64,000 bases of DNA from DASQHL01 sp963843685 (GCA_963843685.1 CAWJLO010000010.1:496001-560000), one strand, 5' to 3'; counted from the first letter of the stretch, positions 35,536 to 45,031 are shown. Notes: generated from the letters alone by a model not told the origin. A program made the numbers and translations.

Positions 35536-36723
35536 CTACGCGAGGCAGCTGCCGGCGAGGCTGCTGATCGCCGTGATGCGGCGCCCCTGCGTCATCACGT
35601 CGACGAAGCCGTTGGTCGCGTATCCCACCGAGATGCCCGTCTCCGGATCGCCCCACGCGATCTGGCCGCCGGCGCCGCCGTGGCCGAACGCGCGCGGCGA
35701 GCAGGTGCGCCCGAACCCGCGCATGAACGCCATGCCGTCGCCGCCCGCCACCACGACGCCGAGCGCGCGGTTGGTGAAGAGGTTGATGGACGGGTCGACG
35801 AGCTTCATCGTCAGGTCGATGTGGTGCGGACGCGCACGGACCTTCGTGCCGAACTCGATCGTTTCCTGCTTCATGATGCGCGTGCCATCGGCCGTGACGC
35901 CGCCGTTGACGAGCGGCTGATAGAACAGTGCCATCGTCGCCGCCGACGCGACGCCACCGCCGCCGGGGACGCCCGCCGCACGCGGACCGGAGTTGTTGAA
36001 GTTGAGGATCGCCTCCGGCGTAACCTCGCCCCAGCCGCCCGGCGGCTCGACGGGCGGCGTCACGTACACCACGTCCGCAACGCGATGCTGCTGCTCCAGT
36101 GGGCAGCCGACGTACAACTCATCGAGCCCCATCGGGCCGGTGAGGCGTTCGCGGATGAAGTCCTTGTAGTTGAGGCCGCCCCGCCGCAGCAGGATCTCGG
36201 CCAGCACCCAGTGCATCGATGTCGCGTGGTACTCGTAGCGGCTGTCGACGGGCCAGTTGAGCCGCCACGTGGAGAACGCTTCCAGCAGCTTGTCGTGATT
36301 CGTCCAGTGCTCCGACGCGAACGGGGCAAGCGGAAAGCCGCCGGCGTGGAGCATCAGCGTCTCGACGTCGATCGCTTCCTTTCCGTTCGTGCCGAACTCC
36401 GGGATGATGTCCGCCACCTTCTCGTCGAGGCGGAGTTGACCGTCCTCGAACAGCAGCCAGACGGCGGCGGATACGACCGCTTTCGTGGACGAGAAGAAGT
36501 GGTAGAGCGTGTCGTCGGTGGCCGCGCGCTCCGAGCCGCCCTGCACCGCGCTCCCGAAGGTCCGCATCCCCGCCAGCTTCCCGTGGCGCGCGACCGCCAC
36601 CTGCGCGCTCGGCAGCGTGCCGTCGTCGACGTCGCGGCGGGCCCGCGCGAACACCATCTCCAGCTTGTCGCCGTCGATGCCCAGGTCTTCCGGCCGTGAG
36701 ACGAGGTAACGCGTGTCGATCAT
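35536..36723 (-). CDS. Serine hydrolase, beta-lactamase class C family
   Basis: 395 residues. The SxxK motif is HFFSSTKAVVSAAVW (nucleophile Ser and Lys). The Tyr motif appears as RYEYHATSMHWVLAE, and RAFGHGGAGGQIAWGD gives the third motif HGG. No signal peptide is seen. Relatives include esterases such as EstB and D-aminopeptidases, so true beta-lactamase activity is unlikely. Ribosome site GGAGTGGAG precedes ATG 36723. It converges with the sugar dehydrogenase. Confidence 0.85.
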   Translation of the reverse strand: MIDTRYLVSRPEDLGIDGDKLEMVFARARRDVDDGTLPSAQVAVARHGKLAGMRTFGSAVQGGSERAATDDTLYHFFSSTKAVVSAAVWLLFEDGQLRLDEKVADIIPEFGTNGKEAIDVETLMLHAGGFPLAPFASEHWTNHDKLLEAFSTWRLNWPVDSRYEYHATSMHWVLAEILLRRGGLNYKDFIRERLTGPMGLDELYVGCPLEQQHRVADVVYVTPPVEPPGGWGEVTPEAILNFNNSGPRAAGVPGGGGVASAATMALFYQPLVNGGVTADGTRIMKQETIEFGTKVRARPHHIDLTMKLVDPSINLFTNRALGVVVAGGDGMAFMRGFGRTCSPRAFGHGGAGGQIAWGDPETGISVGYATNGFVDVMTQGRRITAISSLAGSCLA

Positions 36724-36882
36724 GGCAACTCCACTCCGCTCGAGGTCATGGTCCGATACGTCCGGGCTCCATCATCCGACGAACGTGCGGCCTGATTCAA
36801 GCGCCTCGGCAGCCTCGGCCGGCGGCCCGCGGAACCCGCCGCTGGGCCCTGATACGATGAAGCGGCCCGAGGAGCGCCACCC

Positions 36883-37560
36883 ATGAGCTTCGTCGCCCGC
36901 CTGCCGCTGCGAATCCCCTTCACCATCATCTTGATCCTCGGACTGTGGCTCCGTGCCTGGCGCACGGACAGCGCCGACCACGATCTGCCCCGCCGCGTCC
37001 TGCAGCGTGTGGGATTCGCGCCCCGCGACCTCCTGACCTTCGGTTGGCGCCGCCTGATCAGCTCGGCGTTCTTCACGCACGGTCGCTGGGAGTTCTGGAT
37101 CGCCCTTGTGGCGATCGCGCTGGCCCTGGGCGTCACCGAGTGGGTGACGGGGACGATCTGGGCATTCGTCACGTTCTGGGGCGTGCACCTGCTGACGCTC
37201 CTGGGCGAATCGCTCCTGATCGCGCTGCCACTGAAGCTCGCTGGGTTGCCGATCGGGGCGCAGCTCTCCGACGTACGCGACGTCGGGCCCTCCGCCGGGT
37301 ACGTCGGCGCGCTCGGGCTGGCCTGCGCGCTGCTGCCGTCGCCATGGCGCTACCGGGCCGCCTTCACCGTGATGCTGGGCCTGTTGTTCTTCGTGCTGCT
37401 CCCGCCGGACGGCAACGAGAGCGAGGCGGTCAAACTCTCGGCGGATCTCGCGCATTTGATCGCGTTCCCGCTCGGCTGGCTGTCGCTCTCGCTGTGGCGA
37501 CGTCTCGGCTCGCCTATGGCCTACTTCACGAACAGGACGACGACGGAGATCAGCCCGTAG
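36883..37560 (+). CDS. Rhomboid-like membrane protein
   Basis: 225 residues with about six membrane helices. FGWRRLISSAFFTHGRWEFW resembles the rhomboid L1 entry, DVGPSAGYVGALG supplies a GxSA serine, and ADLAHLIAFPLGW supplies a helix histidine, together a plausible Ser-His dyad. The usual HxxxN oxyanion motif in helix 2 is not evident, so protease activity is uncertain. Ribosome site GAGGAG precedes ATG 36883. The last 40 bases overlap the convergent TauE/SafE gene. Confidence 0.6.
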   Translation: MSFVARLPLRIPFTIILILGLWLRAWRTDSADHDLPRRVLQRVGFAPRDLLTFGWRRLISSAFFTHGRWEFWIALVAIALALGVTEWVTGTIWAFVTFWGVHLLTLLGESLLIALPLKLAGLPIGAQLSDVRDVGPSAGYVGALGLACALLPSPWRYRAAFTVMLGLLFFVLLPPDGNESEAVKLSADLAHLIAFPLGWLSLSLWRRLGSPMAYFTNRTTTEISP

Positions 37561-38282
37561 GCGATGACGGCAACGCGCAGCCAGCGCCGGCCGAGCCGCC
37601 TCGCCGCGCCGACGCCCAGGTAACCGCCGGCGATCGCCCCGACCGCCATCACGGCGGCCGGCAGCCAGCGCACCGGCCCGAAGAAGAGGAAGTACAGCAC
37701 CGCCACGGCGTTGATGATCAGCGAGAGCATCCCCTTCAGCGCGTTCGAGTGCTGGATGTCGTCCGGCAGCAGGATGCCGAGGAACGCCAGCATGATGATG
37801 CCGAGCCCCGCACCGAAGTAGGCGCCGTAGATCGCCAGCAGAAACGTCGTGAGCAGCAGCGGCACCGGCACCTGGTCTGCATCCGCGGACGCCAGTTGGT
37901 GCGTCTGCGCGAACCGGCCCAGCGGGTCCTGGACCGCCATCAGCGCGCAGGCGAACAGGATCAGGTACGGCACCAGCGCGTCGAACGCCGACTGCGGCGT
38001 GGCCAGCAGGATAATCGAGCCGGCCAGCGCGCCCGCGGCGCAGGGCGCGAAGAGCACCAGCAGGCGCCGCCGCTGACGGCTCAGCTCCGGCCGATAGTTG
38101 TAGGACCCGCCCGCGTAGCCCGGCCAGAGCGCGACCGTGTTCGTCACGTTCGCCGACTTGGAGGCGTACCCGGCAGCCAGGAGCGCCGGGAAGCTGACCA
38201 GCGAGCCGCCCCCGGCCACGGCGTTGATCGCCCCCGCAGCGAACGCCGCCGCCAGCAGCCCCGCGTATTCGAGAATCGCCAT
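37521..38282 (-). CDS. TauE/SafE-family anion permease
   Basis: 253 residues with seven to eight membrane helices. AGAINAVAGGGSLVSFPALL near the N-terminus and the later AYFGAGLGIIMLAFLGILLP are the two duplicated family motifs. Members export or take up sulfite, sulfoacetate and similar organosulfur anions. Start ATG 38282 is the first residue of the transmembrane region (MAILEYAGLL); the 34-residue upstream extension is unsupported. No sulfur genes are adjacent. Confidence 0.88.
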   Translation of the reverse strand: MAILEYAGLLAAAFAAGAINAVAGGGSLVSFPALLAAGYASKSANVTNTVALWPGYAGGSYNYRPELSRQRRRLLVLFAPCAAGALAGSIILLATPQSAFDALVPYLILFACALMAVQDPLGRFAQTHQLASADADQVPVPLLLTTFLLAIYGAYFGAGLGIIMLAFLGILLPDDIQHSNALKGMLSLIINAVAVLYFLFFGPVRWLPAAVMAVGAIAGGYLGVGAARRLGRRWLRVAVIAYGLISVVVLFVK

Positions 38283-38428
38283 CTTCGTACAACGATGCCT
38301 GCTCGCCGCCGCTGGCGCCACTTCGCCGCCGCCCGCAGGCGCGCCCGCCCGCTCCCGATGCGCAGGTATTACACTGGCGATCACGGGACGACTCCGCCGC
38401 GAGAAGCAGCACGAAGCGAGAGTGTCTT

Positions 38429-38869
38429 ATGACGACTGAAACGCGCCCGGCCACAAGCCAGGGCATCGACTACACCCAGATTGACAGCGCCATCGGCCTC
38501 AACTGGTACGACGCCGACCCGAACCTGCAGCAGATCGTCGAGCGGCTGGCGGCGCCGGACGACCGCGCTTTCGCTGAGGAGCACCTCCGCCGCATGGGCG
38601 GTGTCATGGGCGGACCGATAGCCGCGCGGGCCGAAATCACCGACAAGAACCCGCCGACGATGGATTTCGGCGAGGCTCGGGACGGCGCCATGTTCCGGAC
38701 GGAGATCAAGGGCGGCAGCGACCTCGCCAGCAGCGAGTGCAGCGCGATGAAGGCGAAGGACGGCTGGCGCATCAACGGCTCCAAGTCGTTCTGCTCCAAC
38801 CTGGACGCTGTGGCCATCCTCGCCCTCGCACGGCCCGAGGGCGGCCACCCGGGCCTACAGCCCGCATGA
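38429..38869 (+). pseudogene. Remnant of an AidB-like acyl-CoA dehydrogenase
   Basis: 146 residues in one open frame. The N-terminus (IGLNWYDADPNLQQIVERL to AEITDKNPPTM) matches the start of the large AidB-like acyl-CoA dehydrogenases. It jumps directly to the flavin-region segment GAMFRTEIKGGSDLASSE and RINGSKSFCSNLDAVAIL, then stops. The roughly 100-150 residues normally between these parts, and the whole C-terminal half with the catalytic base, are absent. The stop overlaps the mutase ATG (ATGA). It is probably a deletion derivative or an assembly collapse. Confidence 0.65.
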
Positions 38870-40486
38870 GCGATCCGGGCGCGCGGGAGGGCATGGAGCA
38901 CGGCGGCTCCGACGAGCGCCGCTTCATGACGACCTCCGGCAAGCCGATCCGGCCCCTGTACGACGCCGCCGACGCCAACGCGGCGGATCTGCCGCCGCCA
39001 GGCGAGTACCCGTTCACGCGCGGTATCCATGCGACCGGCTATCGCGGCAAGATGTGGACGATGCGCATGTTCGCCGGCTTCGGCGGCGCCGAGGAGACGA
39101 ACGCCCGCTTCCGATACCTGCTCGACCAGGGCCAGACCGGCCTCTCCGTCGCCTTCGACCTGCCGACGCTGATGGGCTACGACTCCGATGCGCCGGACGC
39201 AGCGGGCGAGTTCGGCAAGTGCGGCGTGGCCGTGTCCTCGCTCGCCGACATGGAGATCCTGCTCGACGGACTGCCGCTCGGCGAGATCACGACGTCGATG
39301 ACGATCAACTCGCCGGCGGCCGCGATCTGGGCGATGTACATCGCCGCGGCGGAGAAGCGCGGCGTGTCGCGGAAGCAGCTCGGCGGCACGCTGCAGAACG
39401 ACATCCTCAAAGAGTTCATCGCGCAGAAGGAGTACATCTTCCCGCCCGAGCCTTCGATCCGGCTCGTCGTCGACACGATCGAGTTCGGTAGCCAGCAGAT
39501 GCCGAAGTGGAACACGATCAGCATCTCGGGCTATCACATCCGCGAGGCCGGCTCCACCGCGGTGCAGGAGCTGGCGTTCACGCTCGCCGACGGCTTCGAG
39601 TACGTGCGCCGCTGCCTCGACCGCGGGCTCAAGATCGACGATTTCGCGCCGCGGCTCTCGTTCTTCTTCAACTGCCACAACGACTTCTTCGAAGAGGTCG
39701 CGAAGTTCCGCGCCGCGCGCCGCATCTGGGCGACGCGAGATGCGCGAGACGTACGGCGCGAAGGATCCCCGCTCGTGGTGGATGCGCTTCCACGCGCAGA
39801 CGGCCGGCGTGTCCCTGACGGCGCAGCAGCCTGAGGTGAACCTGGTGCGCACCACGATACAGGCGCTCGCCGCCGTCATGGGCGGCACGCAGTCGCTGCA
39901 CACGAACTCCATGGACGAGGCGCTGGCGCTGCCGAGCGAGAAGGCGGCGACGCTGGCGCTGCGCACGCAGCAGGTGATCGCGCACGAGTCCGGCGCCGCG
40001 AACACCGTCGACCCGCTCGGCGGCAGCTTCTTTGTCGAGACACTGACCGACGAGACGGAGGCGGAGGCCTACGCCTACTTCCGCAAGATCGACGACCTCG
40101 GCGGCGTCGTCCCGGCGCTCGAGTCGGGCTTCCTGCAGCGCGAGATCGCCGACGCGTCGTACCGCTACCAGCGCGAGACCGACGCGCACGAGCGCGTGAT
40201 CGTCGGCGTCAACGACTTCGTGGCCAACGAGCCGCTGGGCATCCCGATCCTGGAGATGGATCCCGCCGGCGAGCGGCGCCAGGTCGAGCGGTTGCGCCGC
40301 ACCCGCCGCGAGCGCGACGGCCGTGCTGCCACCTCCGCGCTGCGCTCGCTCGAACTGGCCTGCCGCGACGGGACGAACGTCATGCCGCCGTTGCTGGACG
40401 CCGCGAACGCGTACTGCACGCTGGGCGAGATGTGCGACGTGATGCGCCAGGCGTTCGGCTCCTACCAGGAGTCCGCCGTCATCTGA
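38866..40486 (+). CDS. Methylmalonyl-CoA mutase large (catalytic) subunit (frameshifted)
   Basis: About 540 residues of the substrate-binding TIM barrel. Seen: FAGFGGAEETNARFRYLLDQ, GLSVAFDLPTLMGYDSDAPD, GGTLQNDILKEFIAQKEYIF, ISISGYHIREAGSTAVQELA and FAPRLSFFFNCHNDFFEEVA. After one extra base near 39738 come MRETYGAKDPRSWWMRFHAQ, GGTQSLHTNSMDEALALPSE and DTVDPLGGSFFVETL. The B12-binding domain is absent, as expected when it is a separate small subunit; that gene is not in the window. It isomerises acyl-CoA carbon skeletons, but methylmalonyl, isobutyryl or hydroxyisobutyryl specificity cannot be settled here. Confidence 0.9.
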
Positions 40487-40524
40487 CGCGTCATCTGGCG
40501 TGGCCGCTGCCCGACGCTCGGGTG

Positions 40525-40530
40525 TATCCT
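40525..40530 (+). promoter_or_regulatory. -10 element of the CoA-transferase operon
   Basis: TATCCT lies 8 bases before ATG 40539 with no Shine-Dalgarno site, suggesting a leaderless or very short-leader transcript. Confidence 0.45.
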
Positions 40531-40538
40531 AGCCGCAC

Positions 40539-41777
40539 ATGGGCGCCCTCGACGGCATTCGCATCCTCGATCTGGGCTGGGCGATGGCCGGGCCGCAGGC
40601 GACGCGCATCCTCGCCGACTTCGGCGCCGAGGTGATCAAAGTCGAAAGCCGCGCGCGCCTCGACATGGCACGCACGATCTTCGGCCCGCACGTAGGCGAC
40701 CAGGTCCCGGACAACAGCGGCTACTTCAACAACTTCAACCGCAACAAGCTCGGGATCACGCTCAACATGGGGAAACCGGAGGGCCGCGAGATCTTCGCGC
40801 GGCTCGTCGCCATCTCCGACGGCGTGCTCGAGAACTTCAGCGCCGGCGTCATGCGTGGCTGGGGCCTCGACTACGCCGACCTGCGCGCGATCCGGCCCGA
40901 CGTCGTCTACGTCAGCATGGCGGGGTTCGGCCACAGCGGCCCGTACGAGCACTACCAGACGTTCGGCCCGACCGTGCAGGCCGTCTCCGGCCTCACGCAC
41001 CAGTCCGGCTTTCCCGGCATGCAGCCCGCCGGCTGGGGCTACTCGTACATGGACCACACCGGCGGCTACACCGGCGCCATCGCCATGCTCCAGGCGCTGT
41101 TCCACCGCAAGCGCACCGGCGAGGGCCAATACGTCGATCTCTCGCAGGTCGAGGCGGCGATCGCGCTCACCGGCACCGCCATCGCCGACTACGCAGTCAA
41201 CGGCCGCCGCTCCGTGCGCGAAGGCAATCGCAGCCGCTGGCCCGCCATCGCGCCCCACGGCGTCTACCGCTGCAAGCCGGAGGACGGCGACGTTATCGGC
41301 GACGATGACTGGGTCGCGATCGCCGTCGAGTCGGACGAGCAGTGGCGGGCCTTCGCGAATGCCGTCGAACACCCGGAGTGGCTGGACGACGCGCGGTTCG
41401 CCACCGTGGGCGCGCGCATCGAGCACCAGGACGCGCTCGATGCGGAGATCAGCGCGTGGGCGAAGGGCCGGCACGCGAAGGAGGCGCAGCGAACGCTCCA
41501 GGCAGCCGGCGTCCCCGCCGGACGCGTGCAGCGCTCCCGCGAGCTGTACGATGACGACCCGCAGCTCGCGCACCGCGGCACCTTCCCGACGGTCGATCAT
41601 CCGGTCGTCGGCAGGCATCGCGTCGACGGCATGCCCGCGCAGCTCTCGCGCACGCCGGCGGAGTTCCGCCGCGGCGGACCGCTGCTCGGCCAGGACAACG
41701 CCTACGTCTACGGCGATCTGCTCGGCATGAGCGCGGATGAGGTCGTGCGGTTGGAGGAAGCGCAGGTGATCTGGTGA
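40539..41777 (+). CDS. CaiB/BaiF-type (class III) CoA-transferase, catalytic
   Basis: 412 residues. DGIRILDLGWAMAGPQATRI and ADFGAEVIKVE form the CoA-binding N-terminus. NRNKLGITLNM is typical, and YSYMDHTGGYTGAIAMLQAL carries the catalytic Asp172. GEGQYVDLSQVEAAI and GVPAGRVQ complete the pattern. Class III enzymes swap CoA between carboxylates through an Asp-anhydride intermediate. The second copy begins inside its stop (GTGA), so both are made together. Substrate unknown; the mutase directly upstream suggests branched acyl-CoA metabolism. Confidence 0.92.
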   Translation: MGALDGIRILDLGWAMAGPQATRILADFGAEVIKVESRARLDMARTIFGPHVGDQVPDNSGYFNNFNRNKLGITLNMGKPEGREIFARLVAISDGVLENFSAGVMRGWGLDYADLRAIRPDVVYVSMAGFGHSGPYEHYQTFGPTVQAVSGLTHQSGFPGMQPAGWGYSYMDHTGGYTGAIAMLQALFHRKRTGEGQYVDLSQVEAAIALTGTAIADYAVNGRRSVREGNRSRWPAIAPHGVYRCKPEDGDVIGDDDWVAIAVESDEQWRAFANAVEHPEWLDDARFATVGARIEHQDALDAEISAWAKGRHAKEAQRTLQAAGVPAGRVQRSRELYDDDPQLAHRGTFPTVDHPVVGRHRVDGMPAQLSRTPAEFRRGGPLLGQDNAYVYGDLLGMSADEVVRLEEAQVIW

Positions 41778-42970
41778 CCGCACGCGCCCTCGACGGGATC
41801 CGCGTGATCGAGCTCGCCGATGAGCACGGCGAGTGGTGCGGCAAGCTGCTCGCCGACATGGGCGCGGACGTCGTCAAGGTCGAACCGCCGGAGGGTGCGC
41901 GAACGCGCGACGTCGGCCCGTTTATCGGCGACGTGCCAGGTCCCGAGCGCAGCCTCTACTTCCTCCGCTACAACACCGGCAAGCGAAGCGTGACGATCGA
42001 TCTCGAAGACCCGCGCTCGCTCGACGCTCTTCGTCGCCTCATCGCGGGAGCGGACGTCTTCCTCGAGACGCTCGCGCCCGGGCAGGCGCAGGTACTCGGT
42101 CTCGACTACGCGCGGCTCTCGGCCGACAACCCGCGCCTCGTACACGCCGCTGTTACGCCGTTCGGCCAAACGGGCCCGTACGTCGATGCCGGCTACCAGG
42201 CCACGGACCTCGTGACGATGGCTCTTGGCGGGCCGATGCAGGCGTGCGGCTACGACCTCGCCGACGGCGACCTGCCGCCGGTGCGTCCTGGCCCGTATCA
42301 CAGCTATCACACCGCCTCGCACTTCGCGTGTATCGCCGTCCTGACCGCGCTGTTCGAGCGGGAGTCGAGCGGCCGCGGCCAGTACGTCGACGTGTCGGCA
42401 CAGGCGGCGAGCGCGGTGACCGTCGAGTTCTCCAGCCAGTACTGGGAGTATCAGGGGGAGGTCTCGCGACGCCAGACCGGCCGCCACGCCTTCCCGCGCC
42501 AGACCGCGCGCACGCAGTACGTCTGCGCCGACGGCAAGCCTATCAATCTCGCGATCCCGTTCGAAGGGCGCGCCTACCTGCGCCTCCTCGAGTACCTGCG
42601 CGGCGAAGGCGTCGGAGACGGCCTCAGCGACGAGGCGGCGAGTGACGTGCAGAAGCGCCTCGCCCAGGGCAGCGTCGTCCTGAACGCGCTGGAGGTCGTC
42701 GCCGCGCGCCACGACGCAGAGGAGATGTTCCATATCGGCCAGAAGATGGGATTCACGTGGGGCGCCGTCCGCGCACCCGAAGACTGGCTGGACGACCCGC
42801 ACGCCGCCGCCCGCGGGTTCTTCGTCGAGGTCGAGCACCCCGAGTTCGACCGCCCGATTCCGCTCCCCGGCGCCTCCTTCAAGTCGACGGCGACGCAGCC
42901 CCGCATCGACGGACGCGCACCGCTGCTCGGCGAGCACAACGAGGAAATACTCGGCGCGATCTACTCGTAG
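41774..42970 (+). CDS. CaiB/BaiF-type CoA-transferase lacking the catalytic Asp
   Basis: 398 residues from GTG 41774. RALDGIRVIELADEHGEWCG and ADMGADVVKVEPPEGART define the N-terminus, and YNTGKRSVTIDLEDPRS and RGQYVDVSAQAASAV follow. At the position of the catalytic Asp the sequence is SYHTAS (Tyr178) instead of MDHTGG. It may be a non-catalytic partner of the upstream enzyme, as in the two-subunit BbsEF type, or use different chemistry. Confidence 0.9.
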   Translation: MTARALDGIRVIELADEHGEWCGKLLADMGADVVKVEPPEGARTRDVGPFIGDVPGPERSLYFLRYNTGKRSVTIDLEDPRSLDALRRLIAGADVFLETLAPGQAQVLGLDYARLSADNPRLVHAAVTPFGQTGPYVDAGYQATDLVTMALGGPMQACGYDLADGDLPPVRPGPYHSYHTASHFACIAVLTALFERESSGRGQYVDVSAQAASAVTVEFSSQYWEYQGEVSRRQTGRHAFPRQTARTQYVCADGKPINLAIPFEGRAYLRLLEYLRGEGVGDGLSDEAASDVQKRLAQGSVVLNALEVVAARHDAEEMFHIGQKMGFTWGAVRAPEDWLDDPHAAARGFFVEVEHPEFDRPIPLPGASFKSTATQPRIDGRAPLLGEHNEEILGAIYS

Positions 42971-43767
42971 TCCAGCACCATCACCGTCGTCGACGCAGGC
43001 AGCGCGTCGTTTGCGATGCGCGTCGTCGTGGTGCCTGTGCGCTGCACCGTCTTCCCTTGCAGGAACGCGTCCGCGGTCTGGAACTGCAGGTTGACCTTCG
43101 CCGTCTTGTAGTGCATCGGGAACACAACCTTCGGCGACAGCCGCGCGACCACCTCCGTGGCGCCGGCTGCGTCGATGGTGTAGAACCCGCCGACGGGCAC
43201 CATCAGCACGTCCACCGGCCCGCCGATCTGCGCGACATGGCCGTCGTCGAGCTGATGCCCCAGGTCGCCAAGGTGCACGATGCGCAGGCCACCCGTCTCG
43301 TAGACGAAGATCGTGTTCCGGCCGCGCTGGCTGCCCTGCGTGTCGTCGTGGTACGAGCGGATGCTGTGAACGCGCACGTCGCCGATCGCCTGGTCGACGT
43401 CGTTCCAGCCGTCGGACGTCAGCCCGTGGACGACGTTCGACCCGCCAAGGTCGCCATTGTTGTGGTCCGTGTGCTCGTGCGTGATGGTCGTGAGGTCGGC
43501 GTCCAGCGGCGGCGGCAGCGTGTAGCCGATGTCGTGGAACGGATCGAGCGCCAGCCTCGTCCCGCCCGGACTCGTCATCAGGAACATCGACTGGCCGAAC
43601 CAGCGCAGGCCGATCGCTCCGTTGTCCGCACCGGTGTCAGGCGACGGCGGAGCACTCGACGTCTCGGGCGTCGGCGCCTTCGACGAGCCGCCGGAGCAAG
43701 CCGCCACGAACGCCGCGACGGCGCCGCTGCCGATCGCCATGAACGTGCGTCGATCGAACCGCCTCAT
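42961..43767 (-). CDS. Exported metallo-beta-lactamase-fold lipoprotein (UlaG-like)
   Basis: 268 residues from ATG 43767 (AAGGGG upstream). MRRFDRRTFMAIGSG is a twin-arginine signal, ending with lipobox VAAC and a Ser/Pro linker. The zinc motif is THEHTDHNNGD, later HLGDLGHQLDDGH and FPMHYKTAK. The pattern GLRWFGQSMFLMTSPGGTRL is UlaG-like. Substrate unknown. Longer upstream frames are not supported. Confidence 0.85.
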   Translation of the reverse strand: MRRFDRRTFMAIGSGAVAAFVAACSGGSSKAPTPETSSAPPSPDTGADNGAIGLRWFGQSMFLMTSPGGTRLALDPFHDIGYTLPPPLDADLTTITHEHTDHNNGDLGGSNVVHGLTSDGWNDVDQAIGDVRVHSIRSYHDDTQGSQRGRNTIFVYETGGLRIVHLGDLGHQLDDGHVAQIGGPVDVLMVPVGGFYTIDAAGATEVVARLSPKVVFPMHYKTAKVNLQFQTADAFLQGKTVQRTGTTTTRIANDALPASTTVMVLDYE

Positions 43768-43805
43768 CGCTGGCCCCTTCACGCGATCCCTGCCGCGCCG
43801 GACGC

Positions 43806-44099
43806 CTAGTGGCCGCGCCGCAGGAGCCAGCGCCTGTCGATCGCGTCGCCGTAACCCGACCACCGCTCGAACTCGACGACGAACACCGACTCCCCCTCCG
43901 CCAGCTCCGCCGCCAGCGCGTCGCGCAGCTCCGACGTCTCCAGGTCGGAGTGCACGACGAATACGTCGCCGGCGATCTGCCTGACGTCGGCCTCGCCGAT
44001 CCGCGCGCGCAGCGCGGGCTCGAGGATGGTGCCCAGCGGTCTGTGCGGTGACACCCCCACGACGCACTTCATCGTCCCGGGCCGGACGACGTCGATCAC
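43806..44099 (-). CDS. Small protein of unknown function
   Basis: 97 residues from GTG 44099, which overlaps the hydrolase stop (GTGA); ATG 44072 is an alternative. Segments include KCVVGVSPHRPLGTILEPAL, DVFVVHSDLETSELRDALAA and ESVFVVEFERWSGYGDAIDR. The mixed alpha/beta pattern with no signal peptide suggests a cytosolic fold. I recognise no family. Confidence 0.6.
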   Translation of the reverse strand: MIDVVRPGTMKCVVGVSPHRPLGTILEPALRARIGEADVRQIAGDVFVVHSDLETSELRDALAAELAEGESVFVVEFERWSGYGDAIDRRWLLRRGH

Positions 44100-44797
44100 G
44101 CCAGGTGACGCCCGAACCAGGTGACGCACTGCGCCCACGCCTCGGCCGCCGTCTCCGGCACGTAGCCCGGCCGTCCTTCGCTCATGAACGCGTGTCCGAC
44201 GCCGTCGTAGCTGTGGAATGCGTGCGTCTTGCCGAGCCGCGTCAACTCGGCGTCGATCTTCGCCACATCCTCCGGATTGGGGTTGCCGTCGAGCTTCCCG
44301 AACAGGCCAAGCACGGGGCAGCCGATGGCGTCCGTCTGCGAGAATGGCGTCGGTCCCTCTCCCCACGCGTTCATGATGTGGCCGCCGTAGAAGACAACGG
44401 CCGCCTTCAGCTCAGGCTGCCGCGCAGCCATCATGTACGCCACGCGCCCGCCCATGCAGAACCCCGTCACGCCGATGCGGTCCGCGCGCACATCGGGCAT
44501 CGCCTTCAGGTGGGACAGCGCCGCGTTCATGTCGCGCTCGATGTTCGTGTCACGCAGACGCGACATGCGGCGCATCGCGTCGTCAGCGCTGTTTGGATCC
44601 TCCCGGTGGTACAGGTCCGGCGCGATCGCGACGAATCCGGCTTCCGCGAACCGATCCGTCATCGCCTGGATGAACTGGTCGACGCCGCCCGCGTGCTGCG
44701 CCACGACGACCGCCGGAAACGGACCGGCGCCGGCCGGGACCGCCACGTACGCACGCATCTCGCCATCGATCTGCAGTGTCTCCCAACGCTCAGGCAT
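44096..44797 (-). CDS. Dienelactone hydrolase family protein
   Basis: 233 residues. The nucleophile is Cys114 in GVTGFCMGGRVAYMMA, followed by GLFGKLDGNPNPEDV (Asp) and YDGVGHAFMSEGRPGY (His). PAVVVAQHAGGVDQF near the N-terminus is also typical. Family members open dienelactone in chloroaromatic degradation, though many act on other esters. GAGGAGGAA lies just before ATG 44797, a strong ribosome site that decides this start over the 17-residue extension. Confidence 0.9.
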   Translation of the reverse strand: MPERWETLQIDGEMRAYVAVPAGAGPFPAVVVAQHAGGVDQFIQAMTDRFAEAGFVAIAPDLYHREDPNSADDAMRRMSRLRDTNIERDMNAALSHLKAMPDVRADRIGVTGFCMGGRVAYMMAARQPELKAAVVFYGGHIMNAWGEGPTPFSQTDAIGCPVLGLFGKLDGNPNPEDVAKIDAELTRLGKTHAFHSYDGVGHAFMSEGRPGYVPETAAEAWAQCVTWFGRHLA

Positions 44798-45031
44798 GTT
44801 CCTCCTCACTCGACTCCGTGAACGCCACGCCCCGGACGTGCGGATCATTCTCGCGCCACCTCACCCGCTTGCGCAAAGAGGGTGAGTCGTCGCGCCTGGG
44901 CGCGGGTAGCCTCAGGCTGGGTGTCAGCACCTGATTGACGCGCATTGAAGTTCCGCAATCGGACCCTCCGGCCGGTGTTGGACGCGTTCTCCAGCTGCCC
45001 AAATCCCTAAACCACACCCTCCGCGGGGTCG

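Noticed and set aside
35536..36723. True class C beta-lactamase
   Set aside because: No signal peptide, and the Tyr motif is YHA rather than YxN with HGG in place of KTG, which fits esterase-like relatives.
36772..38466. Minus-strand frame of 564 codons
   Set aside because: Covers the TauE/SafE gene in another frame and the rhomboid-like gene in antisense; composition is not protein-like.
38866..40486. Missing B12-binding domain of the mutase as a truncation
   Set aside because: The length matches the large subunit of two-subunit mutases, where the B12 domain is a separate protein.
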